Of a stretch of 54,581 nt of DNA, positions 23,689-32,240 are shown piece after piece. A program made the translations under genes and the position numbers. The notes below the pieces were generated by a model. That model made no database searches. It worked only from the letters and a program-made list of their open reading frames with translations, and was not told the origin of the DNA. Source of the DNA: Deltaproteobacteria bacterium (GTDB lineage: Bacteria; Desulfobacterota; Binatia; UBA9968). The stretch covers positions 1 to 54,581 of the forward strand of contig WHTF01000012.1 in NCBI GenBank assembly GCA_009379725.1, read 5' to 3'. Within the stretch, counting starts at the first letter, position 1. Each line of letters begins with the position of its first letter.

Positions 23689-24645
23689 ATGGCACAAATC
23701 GTATTGGGCATCGGCACGTCGCATAGCCCGCAGTTGAGTGTTCGGGCAGCTAAGTGGCAGTTGCTGCGAGAAAAAGACGAGCAGGATCCACGGCTCGATT
23801 ACACAGCGCTGCTGCAACGGGCGAAGCAGGGCTTGGACGCCGAGCTGACGGCGGAAAGATTTCATGAGCGCGATGAAGCCTGCCGCAAGGCAATCGAGAC
23901 TTTGGGCGCTGCGCTGCGTCAAGCGGCTGCCGACGCGGTGGTCGTTTTCGGCGACGATCAGCAAGAGCAGTTTCACGACGATAACATGCCGGCGTTTGCC
24001 ATCTATCACGGCAAGTCTGTGCCGGTGATTAAGGACTCCGGTCTGAGGCCGGCGCGCTGGAAGGAAGCCGAAAGGACCGGCTGGGCCGAAACGGCCGGCG
24101 AGTACGATACAGCTCAAGATTTGGCCGATCATCTTATACAATCTTTGGTAACCGACGAGTTCGATATCGCCCGCTGTAACAAGCTGCGCCCCGAAGTCGG
24201 CGTCGGGCATGCTTTCAGTTTCCTTTACCGGCGTATTTTGCCGGGGGGTAGGTTGCCGATGGTTCCGGTGATGGTCAATACCTACTATCCGCCCAATCAA
24301 CCGACGCCCAAACGTTGCTGGGCGTTCGGCCAGGCGGTGCGCAGGGCTATCGAATCCTGGGACGCCGGCAAACGCGTCGCCGTCATGGCCTCGGGCGGAT
24401 TAAGCCATGTGATTATCGATGAAGAGATCGATGGCATCGTCATCGACGCGCTGCGCACAAAGGATCGCGAAGCCTTGTGGCGGCTGCCGCGGGAAAAATT
24501 GCGCGGCGGCACTTCGGAGATTCTCAATTGGGTTGCGCTGGCCGGCCTCGCCGAACCGATGGAGCTAAAATACCTGGAGTATGTTACAACCTATCGTTCG
24601 CCCGCGGCTACCGGTTGCGGCATGGCCTTCGCTTCTTGGACATAG
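23689..24645 (+). CDS. LigB-type class III extradiol dioxygenase-like protein
   Basis: A 318-residue member of the LigB/MEMO-related extradiol dioxygenase superfamily. The GTSHSP motif places H12 where LigB uses its first iron ligand. GDDQQEQF and a GGLSHVIIDEEID segment supply the other expected His and acidic residues. Such enzymes open catechol-type rings by meta cleavage using Fe(II). No separate alpha (LigA) gene is adjacent. It starts a block with two RraA-type aldolases and a Rieske oxygenase, an order that fits hydroxylation, ring cleavage and aldol cleavage of an aromatic acid. Its substrate is not evident. Confidence 0.85.
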   Translation: MAQIVLGIGTSHSPQLSVRAAKWQLLREKDEQDPRLDYTALLQRAKQGLDAELTAERFHERDEACRKAIETLGAALRQAAADAVVVFGDDQQEQFHDDNMPAFAIYHGKSVPVIKDSGLRPARWKEAERTGWAETAGEYDTAQDLADHLIQSLVTDEFDIARCNKLRPEVGVGHAFSFLYRRILPGGRLPMVPVMVNTYYPPNQPTPKRCWAFGQAVRRAIESWDAGKRVAVMASGGLSHVIIDEEIDGIVIDALRTKDREALWRLPREKLRGGTSEILNWVALAGLAEPMELKYLEYVTTYRSPAATGCGMAFASWT

Positions 24646-24670
24646 ATAACCGCAACGAAGAAGCCGCAAA

Positions 24671-25342
24671 ATGGCACGAGAACCGATCGTAGTACGATTA
24701 GCGAGACTGGATACCTGCTCGGTGTCCGATGCAATGGATAGTTGCGATTTGAAGGGCGCGACCTGGGGTGTGCGGCCGCAGTGGCCGTGCTCGAGAATCG
24801 CCGGCCGGGCGGTGACGATGAAGATCAAGCCGGTGGGTCTGCAGCAGCCGGCCCAGCATCTCGGCACGGCGGCCATCGAGGCGGCCAAGCCGGGCGACAT
24901 CATCGTCATCGACAACGGCGGGCAGCCGCAATTTTCCACCTGGGGCGGATTATTATCGCTGTCGGCAAAGTTGAAAGGCGTCAGCGGTGTGGTGATCGAC
25001 GGCGCCTGTCGAGATATCGATGAGGCGCGCGATCTCGAGTTTCCCGTCTACGCGCGCGGTGTCGTGCCGATGACCGCCCGCGGTCGGGTCATGCAGGAAT
25101 CCTTCAATCGAGAGATCGAGTTCGCCGGCGTACAGTGCCGCCCGGGAGATCTGGTGATTGCCGACGGCAGCGGCGTCGTCGTGATCCCCAGGGAAAAGGA
25201 AGAAGCTGTGGTCGCCACGGCGGAGGCCGTCTTCGCCAAGGAAGCTGAGATGGCGGCGGGAATACGCAAAGGATATTCCGGCTTAGAGATGCTCGAGAAA
25301 CTCGGTTACGAGAAGATGCTCGATAAGAGCAAGGAGAAGTAA
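24671..25342 (+). CDS. RraA-family protein (HMG/CHA aldolase-like), copy 1
   Basis: A 223-residue RraA-fold protein. The signature DGACRD includes R114-D115, matching the Arg-Asp pair that binds substrate and Mg in 4-hydroxy-4-methyl-2-oxoglutarate aldolase; a PGDIIVIDNGG segment lies upstream. In meta-cleavage pathways these class II aldolases split the last intermediate into pyruvate and oxaloacetate. RNase E inhibitor RraA proteins share the fold but are shorter (about 160 residues), so aldolase is the better call here. It follows the LigB-like gene by 25 bp, supporting a ring-cleavage role. Confidence 0.87.
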   Translation: MAREPIVVRLARLDTCSVSDAMDSCDLKGATWGVRPQWPCSRIAGRAVTMKIKPVGLQQPAQHLGTAAIEAAKPGDIIVIDNGGQPQFSTWGGLLSLSAKLKGVSGVVIDGACRDIDEARDLEFPVYARGVVPMTARGRVMQESFNREIEFAGVQCRPGDLVIADGSGVVVIPREKEEAVVATAEAVFAKEAEMAAGIRKGYSGLEMLEKLGYEKMLDKSKEK

Positions 25343-25440
25343 CAAGGTGGCCGAAGCCGTCAGAGAGGCCCGGCTCGATGAGGCGCGGAAAATTTTCAAA
25401 TACCACGAACTGCAACGAAAAAAGTTGCGCGGTGAATACT

Positions 25441-26088
25441 ATGATTAATCCAATTGATCCAACGATTATTTCCCGTGCCATTGACTATGGCACGGCCACA
25501 TTGCACGAAGCGATGGGAAGAAAGGGCGCTTTGCCGCACCACATTAAACCCATTTCAAGCCGCACGAAACTGGCCGGACCGGCGGTGACGGTCAATTCTC
25601 CGCCGATGGACAATCTGATGCTGCATCAGGCGCTCTATGTCGCCGAACCGGGCACGGTGTTGGTGGTCGAGGTGAACCGTGGCTACGAAGGCGGCTATTG
25701 GGGCGAGATCATGACGATTGCGGCGCAGCAGCGAAAAATTGCCGGTCTGGTCATCGACGGCTGTGTGCGTGACGCCGATCTGATCGAGCAACTTGGCTTC
25801 CCGGTCTTTTCCCGCGGCTTATCGGTTCGCGGCACGGACAAGCAGGGCGGCGGCCACATCAACTCGCCGATCGACGTCGGCGACATCACGATCCATCCGG
25901 GCGATTTGGTGGTCGGCGATCGGGATGGTGTCGTGGTTGTCCCGGCTGGCGAGATTGCTTCTACCCTGGGAGCGGCGCAGAAGCGTGAAGCAAAAGAAGC
26001 GCAGACCAAGAAAGACCTTCTCGCCGGTAAATCGACGCTGGAAATTTATGCGTGGCCGCCGGCGAAATCTCGGGTCAACGAAACCTGA
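25441..26088 (+). CDS. RraA-family protein (HMG/CHA aldolase-like), copy 2
   Basis: About 215 residues, with the RraA core: PGTVLVVEVNRG, GGYWGE, and DGCVRD containing the Arg-Asp pair, then HPGDLVVGDRDGVVVVP. It is a distant paralogue of copy 1. The start at the ATG at 25441 is chosen because the preceding ~20 residues of open frame are not conserved-looking; a GTG at 25432 is an alternative. The stop is 1 bp before the Rieske start at 26090, so the pair is tightly coupled. Two different RraA enzymes in tandem suggest two aldol substrates or a hetero-oligomer. Confidence 0.85.
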   Translation: MINPIDPTIISRAIDYGTATLHEAMGRKGALPHHIKPISSRTKLAGPAVTVNSPPMDNLMLHQALYVAEPGTVLVVEVNRGYEGGYWGEIMTIAAQQRKIAGLVIDGCVRDADLIEQLGFPVFSRGLSVRGTDKQGGGHINSPIDVGDITIHPGDLVVGDRDGVVVVPAGEIASTLGAAQKREAKEAQTKKDLLAGKSTLEIYAWPPAKSRVNET

Positions 26089-26089
26089 C

Positions 26090-27274
26090 ATGGTGACACG
26101 TGCAGAAAACGAGCTCTTGACCCAAGTAGGCCGCGGCACGCCGTGCGGAGAACTGTTGCGCCGCTACTGGCATCCGGTTGCGGCGGTGGGCGAGCTTAGC
26201 GATGAAAAGCCAATCCGAGCGGTAAAGATGCTCGGTGAAGAACTGGTGGTTTATCGCGATAAGAAGGGCGGCTATGGACTGGTCGGCGAACACTGCCCGC
26301 ACCGGCTGGCGTCGCTGGCTTATGGACGAATCGACGACGAGGGAATTCGCTGCCCATACCATGGTTGGAAATTCGACGCCGCCGGGAAGTGTCTTGAGCA
26401 ACCGGCCGAACCGCCGGCCAGCACTTTTAAAGAACGAATAAAGCATGTCGCTTATCCGGTGGAATTATTGGGCGGGCTCCTTTTCGCTTATCTGGGTCCG
26501 GAGCCCAAGCCGTTTTTGCCGAAATGGGACGTGCTCGTTTGGCAAAACGGCAAGCGCTGGATACTCAAGGAATCGATCATCGAATGCAACTGGTTACAGC
26601 CGATGGAAAATTCTGTCGACCCTTCGCATCTCTTCTGGCTTCACGGCGATACCGCTCACCTTGCGCCCCGGGTAAAGAAATACGCCGAGCAACATGATTT
26701 CATTCGCTTCGAATACGGTATTAAAAAAAGACGGACCACTTTACCGTTTGCCACCGGAGAGGGTTCCGAGATCGACGAGCATCCGTTACTGTTCCCGACC
26801 ACCTTGCGCCACGTCGCGCCGTACGACGACGGCAAAGGGCACCGGCACAATTTGCAGATCCGCGTACCGGTGGACGATCACCACACGCAGGTGTTTCGCG
26901 TCAATTTCGTTGCCTCGCCAAACGAAAAAGCCGCCGCCGATAACGAGGTGCCTTTTCGTTTCAGCTCGCTTAAAAACGGCCCGCGCGACTACAACATGAG
27001 CATGGTGTCAGCGCAGGACTCGATGGCGTGGGAAACTCAGGGCAAGGTCACCGACCGAACCCAGGAGCATCTGGGCGCCGGCGACGAAGGCGTGATTGCC
27101 TTGAGAAAACTTTTGAAAGAACAGATCGAGCGCGTCCAGCAAGGACTCGATCCCATCGGGATCATCCGCGATGCCGCGAAAAACGCTCTTATCGACCTCG
27201 GTGTGATCAATCAACGAATCGGTCTTTACGGCGCAAAAGTTGCCGGCAACCATCAGGCGCAAATCGCCTCATAG
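26090..27274 (+). CDS. Rieske [2Fe-2S] ring-hydroxylating oxygenase, large subunit-like (2)
   Basis: A 394-residue Rieske oxygenase. Cluster ligands are C69-x-H71 and C88-x2-H91 (CPHR, CPYHGW), and the catalytic iron site is D177-x2-H180-x4-H185 after NWLQPMENS. The RVQQGLDPIG(I)IRD tail is shared with the gene at 28579, and the first 20 residues (ENELLTQVGRGTP) are also similar, so they are close paralogues. The start at 26090 is fixed by that conserved N-terminus and by the 1-bp gap to the RraA gene; the open frame upstream overlaps RraA and is spurious. Electron-transfer partners are not encoded nearby. Confidence 0.92.
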   Translation: MVTRAENELLTQVGRGTPCGELLRRYWHPVAAVGELSDEKPIRAVKMLGEELVVYRDKKGGYGLVGEHCPHRLASLAYGRIDDEGIRCPYHGWKFDAAGKCLEQPAEPPASTFKERIKHVAYPVELLGGLLFAYLGPEPKPFLPKWDVLVWQNGKRWILKESIIECNWLQPMENSVDPSHLFWLHGDTAHLAPRVKKYAEQHDFIRFEYGIKKRRTTLPFATGEGSEIDEHPLLFPTTLRHVAPYDDGKGHRHNLQIRVPVDDHHTQVFRVNFVASPNEKAAADNEVPFRFSSLKNGPRDYNMSMVSAQDSMAWETQGKVTDRTQEHLGAGDEGVIALRKLLKEQIERVQQGLDPIGIIRDAAKNALIDLGVINQRIGLYGAKVAGNHQAQIAS

Positions 27275-27465
27275 TTCCGCTTCGCACATTCCCAAGTTTC
27301 CAGCAGCGCCAGCCAATTATCTCTCCTTCTCCAGCATCTCCTTATCTCTGGAACGTCCGAATTTTTTCAGACCTCTTTTCTACTCTTATTGTTCACGACT
27401 GAAAATCGCGTTTCAATGTTCATGGGACGACCATTCGTCATGAGCGATAGCCACTCCGGAGTTGT

Positions 27466-28383
27466 ATGATGGACGACGTTTTGGCGCGATGGATGCGGCA
27501 CATGCGACTTGGCGAGTTCACTGCCGCCTGGCGTATCAATGACTTCGTGTTGCGCGAGCGTTCGGGAAAGTCATGCGCCGATCTGCCGCGCCATGAGCAA
27601 GCGATATGGGACGGCGCGTCGCTGCAGGGTAAGCGAGTGCTCGTGCGTTGTTATCACGGACTCGGCGATACTCTCCAGTTCATCCGCTATACGTCGCTGT
27701 TGAAAAAAATTGCCTCGGAGGTGACGGTTTGGGCGCAGCCGGCATTGGTGCCGTTGTTAAACACAGCCAACGGCATCGACCGGTTAATGGCGCTGCATGA
27801 CGGCGCTCCCGACTGTGAATTCGATGTCGACGTCGAAGTGATGGAGCTGCCGTACGTCTTTCGCGCGACTCTCGCGACACTTCCAGCGGCAGTGCCGTAT
27901 CTTCATGCCGAAGCCGCTGCGATCGCCGATGAGAAAATGAAGGTCGGCATCGTCTGGAGAGCCGGCGGTTGGGATCGGCGGCGTGATGTGCCGTTTCCTT
28001 TAATGACGAAATTAGCCGAGCTGACGGGCATGAGTTTCTATGTCCTGCAACAGGACGCGAATCCGTGTGAGCATCACCAACGGTTCAAGCGGATTTTGCC
28101 GCCGCATGCCGACGCTCTGACGACCGCGCGCATTATGCGGGCACTCGATCTGGTCATTTCCATCGATAGCATGCCGGCCCATCTGGCCGGCGCGCTGGCG
28201 CTGCCGACGTGGACCCTGCTTCAGAAAGATGCGGACTGGCGCTGGATGAACGATCGGCACGATAGCCCTTGGTATCCGACAATGCGTCTTTTTCGACAAC
28301 CTCGCTCCGGAGAATGGCAGCCGGTCATTGCGCATATCGTCTTCGAGCTTTCAAAGCTCGCTGAGTCGCGGACAAAACCATAA
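27466..28383 (+). CDS. Glycosyltransferase family 9-like protein
   Basis: A 305-residue protein with the motifs of the heptosyltransferase-like (GT9) domain often found at the end of TPR proteins. These are GLGDTLQFIRY (65-75) and DLVISIDSMPAHLAGAL (228-244), followed by WRWMNDRHDSPWYPTMRLFRQ. No TPR repeats precede the domain here; only about 50 residues lie before it. GGAG just upstream supports the ATG at 27466 or 27469. It would transfer a sugar to a protein or glycan, an odd function between two Rieske oxygenase genes, so it may be unrelated cargo. Confidence 0.75.
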   Translation: MMDDVLARWMRHMRLGEFTAAWRINDFVLRERSGKSCADLPRHEQAIWDGASLQGKRVLVRCYHGLGDTLQFIRYTSLLKKIASEVTVWAQPALVPLLNTANGIDRLMALHDGAPDCEFDVDVEVMELPYVFRATLATLPAAVPYLHAEAAAIADEKMKVGIVWRAGGWDRRRDVPFPLMTKLAELTGMSFYVLQQDANPCEHHQRFKRILPPHADALTTARIMRALDLVISIDSMPAHLAGALALPTWTLLQKDADWRWMNDRHDSPWYPTMRLFRQPRSGEWQPVIAHIVFELSKLAESRTKP

Positions 28384-28476
28384 CTATCGACAGCAGTCGT
28401 TCCCATATTGGCAAAATTCCGACTTACTTTTGCCGCCGATATTTTATAGATAAAATGTCCATGCCTAATTAACTTA

Positions 28477-28504
28477 TTGATTTTAAACGGTATTTTCGAA
28501 TAAT
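28477..28504 (+). promoter_or_regulatory. Candidate sigma70-type promoter
   Basis: TTGATT (28477-28482) and AATAAT (28499-28504) are separated by 16 bp in a markedly AT-rich gap. Transcription would begin near 28511 and read the Rieske gene at 28579, whose GGAGGA ribosome site is at about 28565. The match is to E. coli-like consensus only. Confidence 0.35.
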
Positions 28505-28578
28505 CTATTGCATCCCTAGATGTTTCTTGATTAAAATCAGACTACGACAATGGACATCAACTACGGAGGATTTGTGCG

Positions 28579-29745
28579 ATGCTAACCAGGGAAGAGAACG
28601 AGAAACTAACGCGTGTGGGACGGGGAACACCGGGGGGAGAGCTGTTACGCCGATACTGGTTCCCGGTCGGTGTCGCCGGCGAGCTGACCGAGGACAGCCC
28701 AACGCAGGTGGTCAGGATCCTGGGCGAGACGCTCGTCCTGTTCCGCGATAAGACGGGCCGCATCGGTTTGCTCGAAGATAAGTGCCCGCACCGTGGCGCT
28801 TCTCTCTCTTACGGCCGGGTCGAGGAGCGAGGAGTTGCCTGCCCGTATCACGGCTGGTTGTTCGATACCAAGGGAAATTGTCTGGAGACCCCGGCGGAGC
28901 CTTGCGAGAGCAAGTTTCATCTGACGGTGAAGCAGAGGTCGTATCCGGTGCAAAAACTGGTTGGTCTTTACTGGGCGTATCTCGGGCCCGAACCGGTGCC
29001 GCTCATTGCCAACTTCGATATCTGGTATCGCAAGGACGGGCATCGAAAAGTTTTTATCCAGCCGCAGCTCGACTGCAATTGGGTTCAACCGATGGAAAAT
29101 TCCATGGATCCCGCGCACTTGCAGATTCTCCATCAAGACACCGCCGGCCGAGGACGGCCGGTACAGAACAGCACGCGCGGTCTCACCGATGATGTCGATC
29201 AATTCGACTTCTACGAGCTGCCGTACGGCCTGATGAAGCGGCGGACCTACAAGAACGGCATGGTAGACGAGCATCCGGTGATCTTTCCGAACATTTTACG
29301 GCAAGGAAACGTCGGCCAGATCCGCGTGCCGATGGACGATACCCATACCAAAATCTACTTTGTGCGGTTTTTCCCGACCGAAGATGGGTCGATTGTAGAG
29401 AACGACCAGCCGCCGGTGGAATATATCAAGCCATACAAGAATCCCCCGGACGCGCTGCATCCTTACACGAGGTTCCGCATGGATGCGGTTCAGGCCCAAG
29501 ACCACATGGCCTGGGAAACCCAAGGGCCGATTCTGGATCGTACCGGCGAACGTCTGACGACATCCGATCGGGGCGTGATCCTGTTCAGGGAAGTCCTGAT
29601 GCGGGAAATGGATCGAGTGCAGCAAGGACTCGACCCCATGGGAACGATCAGGGACCCGGCGCACAATCCAATGATCGACACTCACCTGATGGAATCCATT
29701 GCGCAAATCGCCCAAAACCGCGCTCCTCGTGCGGTGAACGAATAA
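28579..29745 (+). CDS. Rieske [2Fe-2S] ring-hydroxylating oxygenase, large subunit-like (3)
   Basis: A 388-residue Rieske oxygenase with the same numbering as the gene at 26090: C69-x-H71, C88-x2-H91, and D177-x2-H180-x4-H185 after NWVQPMENS. The tail RVQQGLDPMGTIRDP is shared with that paralogue. A GGAGGA element 8-10 bp upstream fixes the ATG. It stands alone between an AT-rich upstream gap with a candidate promoter and a 460-bp repeat-containing gap, so it is probably its own transcription unit. Hydroxylation or O-demethylation of an aromatic acid is the usual role of this subfamily; partners are missing. Confidence 0.92.
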   Translation: MLTREENEKLTRVGRGTPGGELLRRYWFPVGVAGELTEDSPTQVVRILGETLVLFRDKTGRIGLLEDKCPHRGASLSYGRVEERGVACPYHGWLFDTKGNCLETPAEPCESKFHLTVKQRSYPVQKLVGLYWAYLGPEPVPLIANFDIWYRKDGHRKVFIQPQLDCNWVQPMENSMDPAHLQILHQDTAGRGRPVQNSTRGLTDDVDQFDFYELPYGLMKRRTYKNGMVDEHPVIFPNILRQGNVGQIRVPMDDTHTKIYFVRFFPTEDGSIVENDQPPVEYIKPYKNPPDALHPYTRFRMDAVQAQDHMAWETQGPILDRTGERLTTSDRGVILFREVLMREMDRVQQGLDPMGTIRDPAHNPMIDTHLMESIAQIAQNRAPRAVNE

Positions 29746-30208
29746 CAATCTTCATCGCTGCCGCTTATTTCTTTGCCGCAGCAGATGACTTGCGCAAGAC
29801 TCCTCAATGCGAGAGGCTGTCCTCTGTCGCTAGGAGAATTATAGCAGTCATCTTATTTTCTTATTGTCATCAAAGCGGATTCTTCGTCGCATGGCTCTTC
29901 AGAATGACATGCATTGTCAAACGAACTCTGAGACAGAATACTAACTCACGGTCGAGTTTCTTCTATCTTCGGTAATGGTTCATTTGGCAAGATCTCTCAC
30001 TTCGCTCGAGATGACAGAATGCTTATTTGGTTGTCATTCCGAGCGCGCCGCGAGGAATCCTTCTTGAAATAGAATTCACGCTGAGAGATAACTGCACCAC
30101 TACCCTATCTGCGGTTGCCTTAAAATTTAGTCGAGAATATGATCCACTCGCTTTTTGCTAGTTTGAAAGCATCCAATCGGATAACTTCACTGCGAGGACA
30201 ATATTTTC
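29746..30208. repeat. 463-bp non-coding gap with dispersed TGTCATTCC/GAGATGACA repeats
   Basis: I see no convincing gene here. At 29986-30063, a GAGATGACAG arm and a TTGTCATTCCGAGCG arm form an imperfect inverted repeat of the type widely scattered in environmental genomes. A related arm, CTCTTCAGAATGACAT, lies near 29890, and another similar stretch follows the next gene near 30962-30985. A 61-codon open frame inside the gap has no recognisable protein character. The promoter of the class II aldolase gene probably lies near the right end. Confidence 0.5.
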
Positions 30209-30937
30209 ATGAGCGATCTTTCACAAACACGTGAGCTGGTGGCCCAGGCGTGCCGGGTTTTGGGCAAACTCAATCTGACCAAGGAGCCCAGCGGCCATGT
30301 GAGCGCGCGCGTGCCGGGACAGGACAGGGTGCTGATCAAAGCGCGCGGACCCGACGAGTCCGGCCTGCGCTTTGTGAGCGCGCGCGACATCATCACCGTC
30401 GATTTCAACGGCAAGAAAATCGCCGGCGACGACGGCCTGGAATCGCCGCAGGAAGTCTTTATTCACACATGGCTTTATAAGACGCGACCCGATGTGCAGT
30501 GCGTCGTGCACGTGCATCCGTTGACGGTCGTGCTCTTCACGATTTGCAATAAGCCGTTGCTGCCGTTGTTCGGCGCCTATGATCCGTCCGGGTTGCGGCT
30601 GGTGATGGAAGGTCTTGCCACGTATCGACGCAGCATCACCGTGTCGAATGAAAAGCTAGGCGAGGAATTTTCTCAGGCCATGGACGACAAGCGCGCCTGT
30701 CTCATGCGCGGTCACGGCATCACGAGCGTGGGTCCGGGCGTGGAAGAAGCGACTTTGACGGCGATTAAACTCAATGAATTGGCCGAAGTGAACTATCGCG
30801 CTGCGCTGCTGGGAACCCCCGAGCCGATTCCACAGGAAGACATCGACATCATAATGGGCTCGGCGCGCGGGAGAAAACAATCGGCACACACAAAGTCAGG
30901 CTGGCGCTATTACTGCAAGCTGTTGGACGAGGAGTGA
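30209..30937 (+). CDS. Class II aldolase/adducin-family protein
   Basis: A 242-residue zinc-dependent aldolase-like protein of the L-fuculose/L-ribulose phosphate family. Metal ligands are H101 and H103 in VVHVHPL and H169 in MRGHGI; E82 in SPQEVFIH may be the catalytic acid. It would cleave or epimerise a hydroxylated keto-acid or sugar phosphate; many catabolic relatives decarboxylate or cleave unphosphorylated acids. A GAGG site lies about 13 bp before the ATG. It appears to be a single-gene unit flanked by repeats on both sides. The substrate is unknown. Confidence 0.88.
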   Translation: MSDLSQTRELVAQACRVLGKLNLTKEPSGHVSARVPGQDRVLIKARGPDESGLRFVSARDIITVDFNGKKIAGDDGLESPQEVFIHTWLYKTRPDVQCVVHVHPLTVVLFTICNKPLLPLFGAYDPSGLRLVMEGLATYRRSITVSNEKLGEEFSQAMDDKRACLMRGHGITSVGPGVEEATLTAIKLNELAEVNYRAALLGTPEPIPQEDIDIIMGSARGRKQSAHTKSGWRYYCKLLDEE

Positions 30938-31096
30938 TTCGAGATAAAAGAGGGGAAAGATTTCTCCCTTTGGTCGAAATGACAAATAGCGTGTTTCAAG
31001 TAACGATGGAGCGGCCGAAATGATAGATGAGAATACGATGTGATAGAAGTCGATGCGATCATCGGTGCTCCGCAGTCACGACTTAGCATGCGCGAT

Positions 31097-31120
31097 GTAG
31101 GGGCGTGATTCATCACGCCC
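31097..31120 (+). repeat. REP-like palindrome (TAGGGGCGTGATTCATCACG type)
   Basis: GGGCGTGAT pairs with ATCACGCCC around TC, 19 bp before the ABC ATPase start. The same design with a different arm occurs at 41876-41917, and a cousin at 12068. It is likely a dispersed repeat, and could fold in the mRNA leader. Confidence 0.5.
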
Positions 31121-31138
31121 GCTTCGATTTATCAATCT

Positions 31139-32230
31139 ATGAGCCAAGCCGTTCTCGAATTTCGAGAAGTCAGCAAGCGCTTCAACTCGCTCAATGCCGT
31201 CGACCGGGTTAGCTTCTCGATTCAAGCCGGCGAGATCTTCACACTGCTGGGCCCGTCCGGCTGCGGCAAAACGACGACCTTGAGACTGATCGCCGGCCTG
31301 GAAGAGCCCGACGACGGCGAGATTCTGATTAACGGCAAACCGGTGGCGGCACCGCGCCGCGGACTGGTCCTCGCCCCCGACAAACGGCAGCTCGGCATGG
31401 TGTTTCAATCCTATGCGATCTGGCCGCACCTGACCGTCTTTGAAAACATCGCCTTTCCTCTGCGTGTCCGGCGAGAAACCGACGGCGTCATCCGCCGGCG
31501 GGTGCACGAAGCGTTGGACAGTGTCGGACTCGCCGGGTTTTCGGAACGCGGCGCCACGCAACTGTCCGGCGGCCAGCAGCAGCGCGTGGCTCTGGCTCGC
31601 GCGCTGGTTTATGCGCCGGCGCTTTTGCTGCTCGACGAGCCTCTTTCAAATCTCGACGCCAAGCTGCGCGAGCAGATGCGCCTGGAAATTCGCGCGCTGC
31701 AGAAAAAACTCAGTTTGACCATCCTCTACGTGACTCACGATCAAGCAGAGGCGATGACTCTTTCCGATCGGATTGCCGTCGTCAATGGCGGTCGTTTCGA
31801 GCAGGTGGGAACTCCTGCCGAAGTTTATGAGAAGCCGGCGACTTTTTTTGTCGGCGAGTTCCTGGGCCGGATGGTGAGCCTCGATGGCACTATCATCAAG
31901 AGTGGCGCGGACCTCTGGATCCATGTCGCCGTGGCCGATGTGCGGCTTGTCGTCAGAGGCGATCCGGCAAAGACATTCCAAGCGGGCGAGCGGGTGCGGC
32001 TGATTTGCCGCCCGGAGGATATCGAAATTCTCTCTGCCGGCGAGATCCAACAGAATCAGCTGCCGGCACAGATCGAGCAGGTTGCCTACCTGGGCGATCG
32101 CTTCGAATATCAGGTGCGCGTGGCCGGGGTTTCATTCATTGTGGCCGCGGCGAAGAAGCATCGTTACGACGCCGGAACCGCGGTTCGTTTGAGCATCGAC
32201 CCGGGACGCCTCAATATTCGGTCCGCATGA
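31139..32230 (+). CDS. ABC transporter ATP-binding protein (Fe3+/spermidine-putrescine-type)
   Basis: A 363-residue nucleotide-binding subunit of the FbpC/PotA class. Walker A is GPSGCGKTT (38-46), the Q-loop Q90, the signature LSGGQQQR (142-149) and Walker B LLLLDEP (162-168) with the D-loop SNLDAK after it. A C-terminal TOBE-type domain follows from about residue 235. It forms an operon with a fused permease (10 bp downstream) and a family-1-type binding protein, giving a complete importer. It could in principle also energise the orphan binding proteins in this window, though that is speculation. Confidence 0.95.
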   Translation: MSQAVLEFREVSKRFNSLNAVDRVSFSIQAGEIFTLLGPSGCGKTTTLRLIAGLEEPDDGEILINGKPVAAPRRGLVLAPDKRQLGMVFQSYAIWPHLTVFENIAFPLRVRRETDGVIRRRVHEALDSVGLAGFSERGATQLSGGQQQRVALARALVYAPALLLLDEPLSNLDAKLREQMRLEIRALQKKLSLTILYVTHDQAEAMTLSDRIAVVNGGRFEQVGTPAEVYEKPATFFVGEFLGRMVSLDGTIIKSGADLWIHVAVADVRLVVRGDPAKTFQAGERVRLICRPEDIEILSAGEIQQNQLPAQIEQVAYLGDRFEYQVRVAGVSFIVAAAKKHRYDAGTAVRLSIDPGRLNIRSA

Positions 32231-32240
32231 GCGCATCATT

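Noticed and set aside
25793-26089. Upstream start for the second Rieske gene
   Set aside because: It would overlap the RraA gene almost fully; the conserved Rieske N-terminus starts at 26090.
29790-29975. 61-codon open frame in the gap before the class II aldolase
   Set aside because: It overlaps dispersed repeat sequence, has no ribosome site and shows no protein features.
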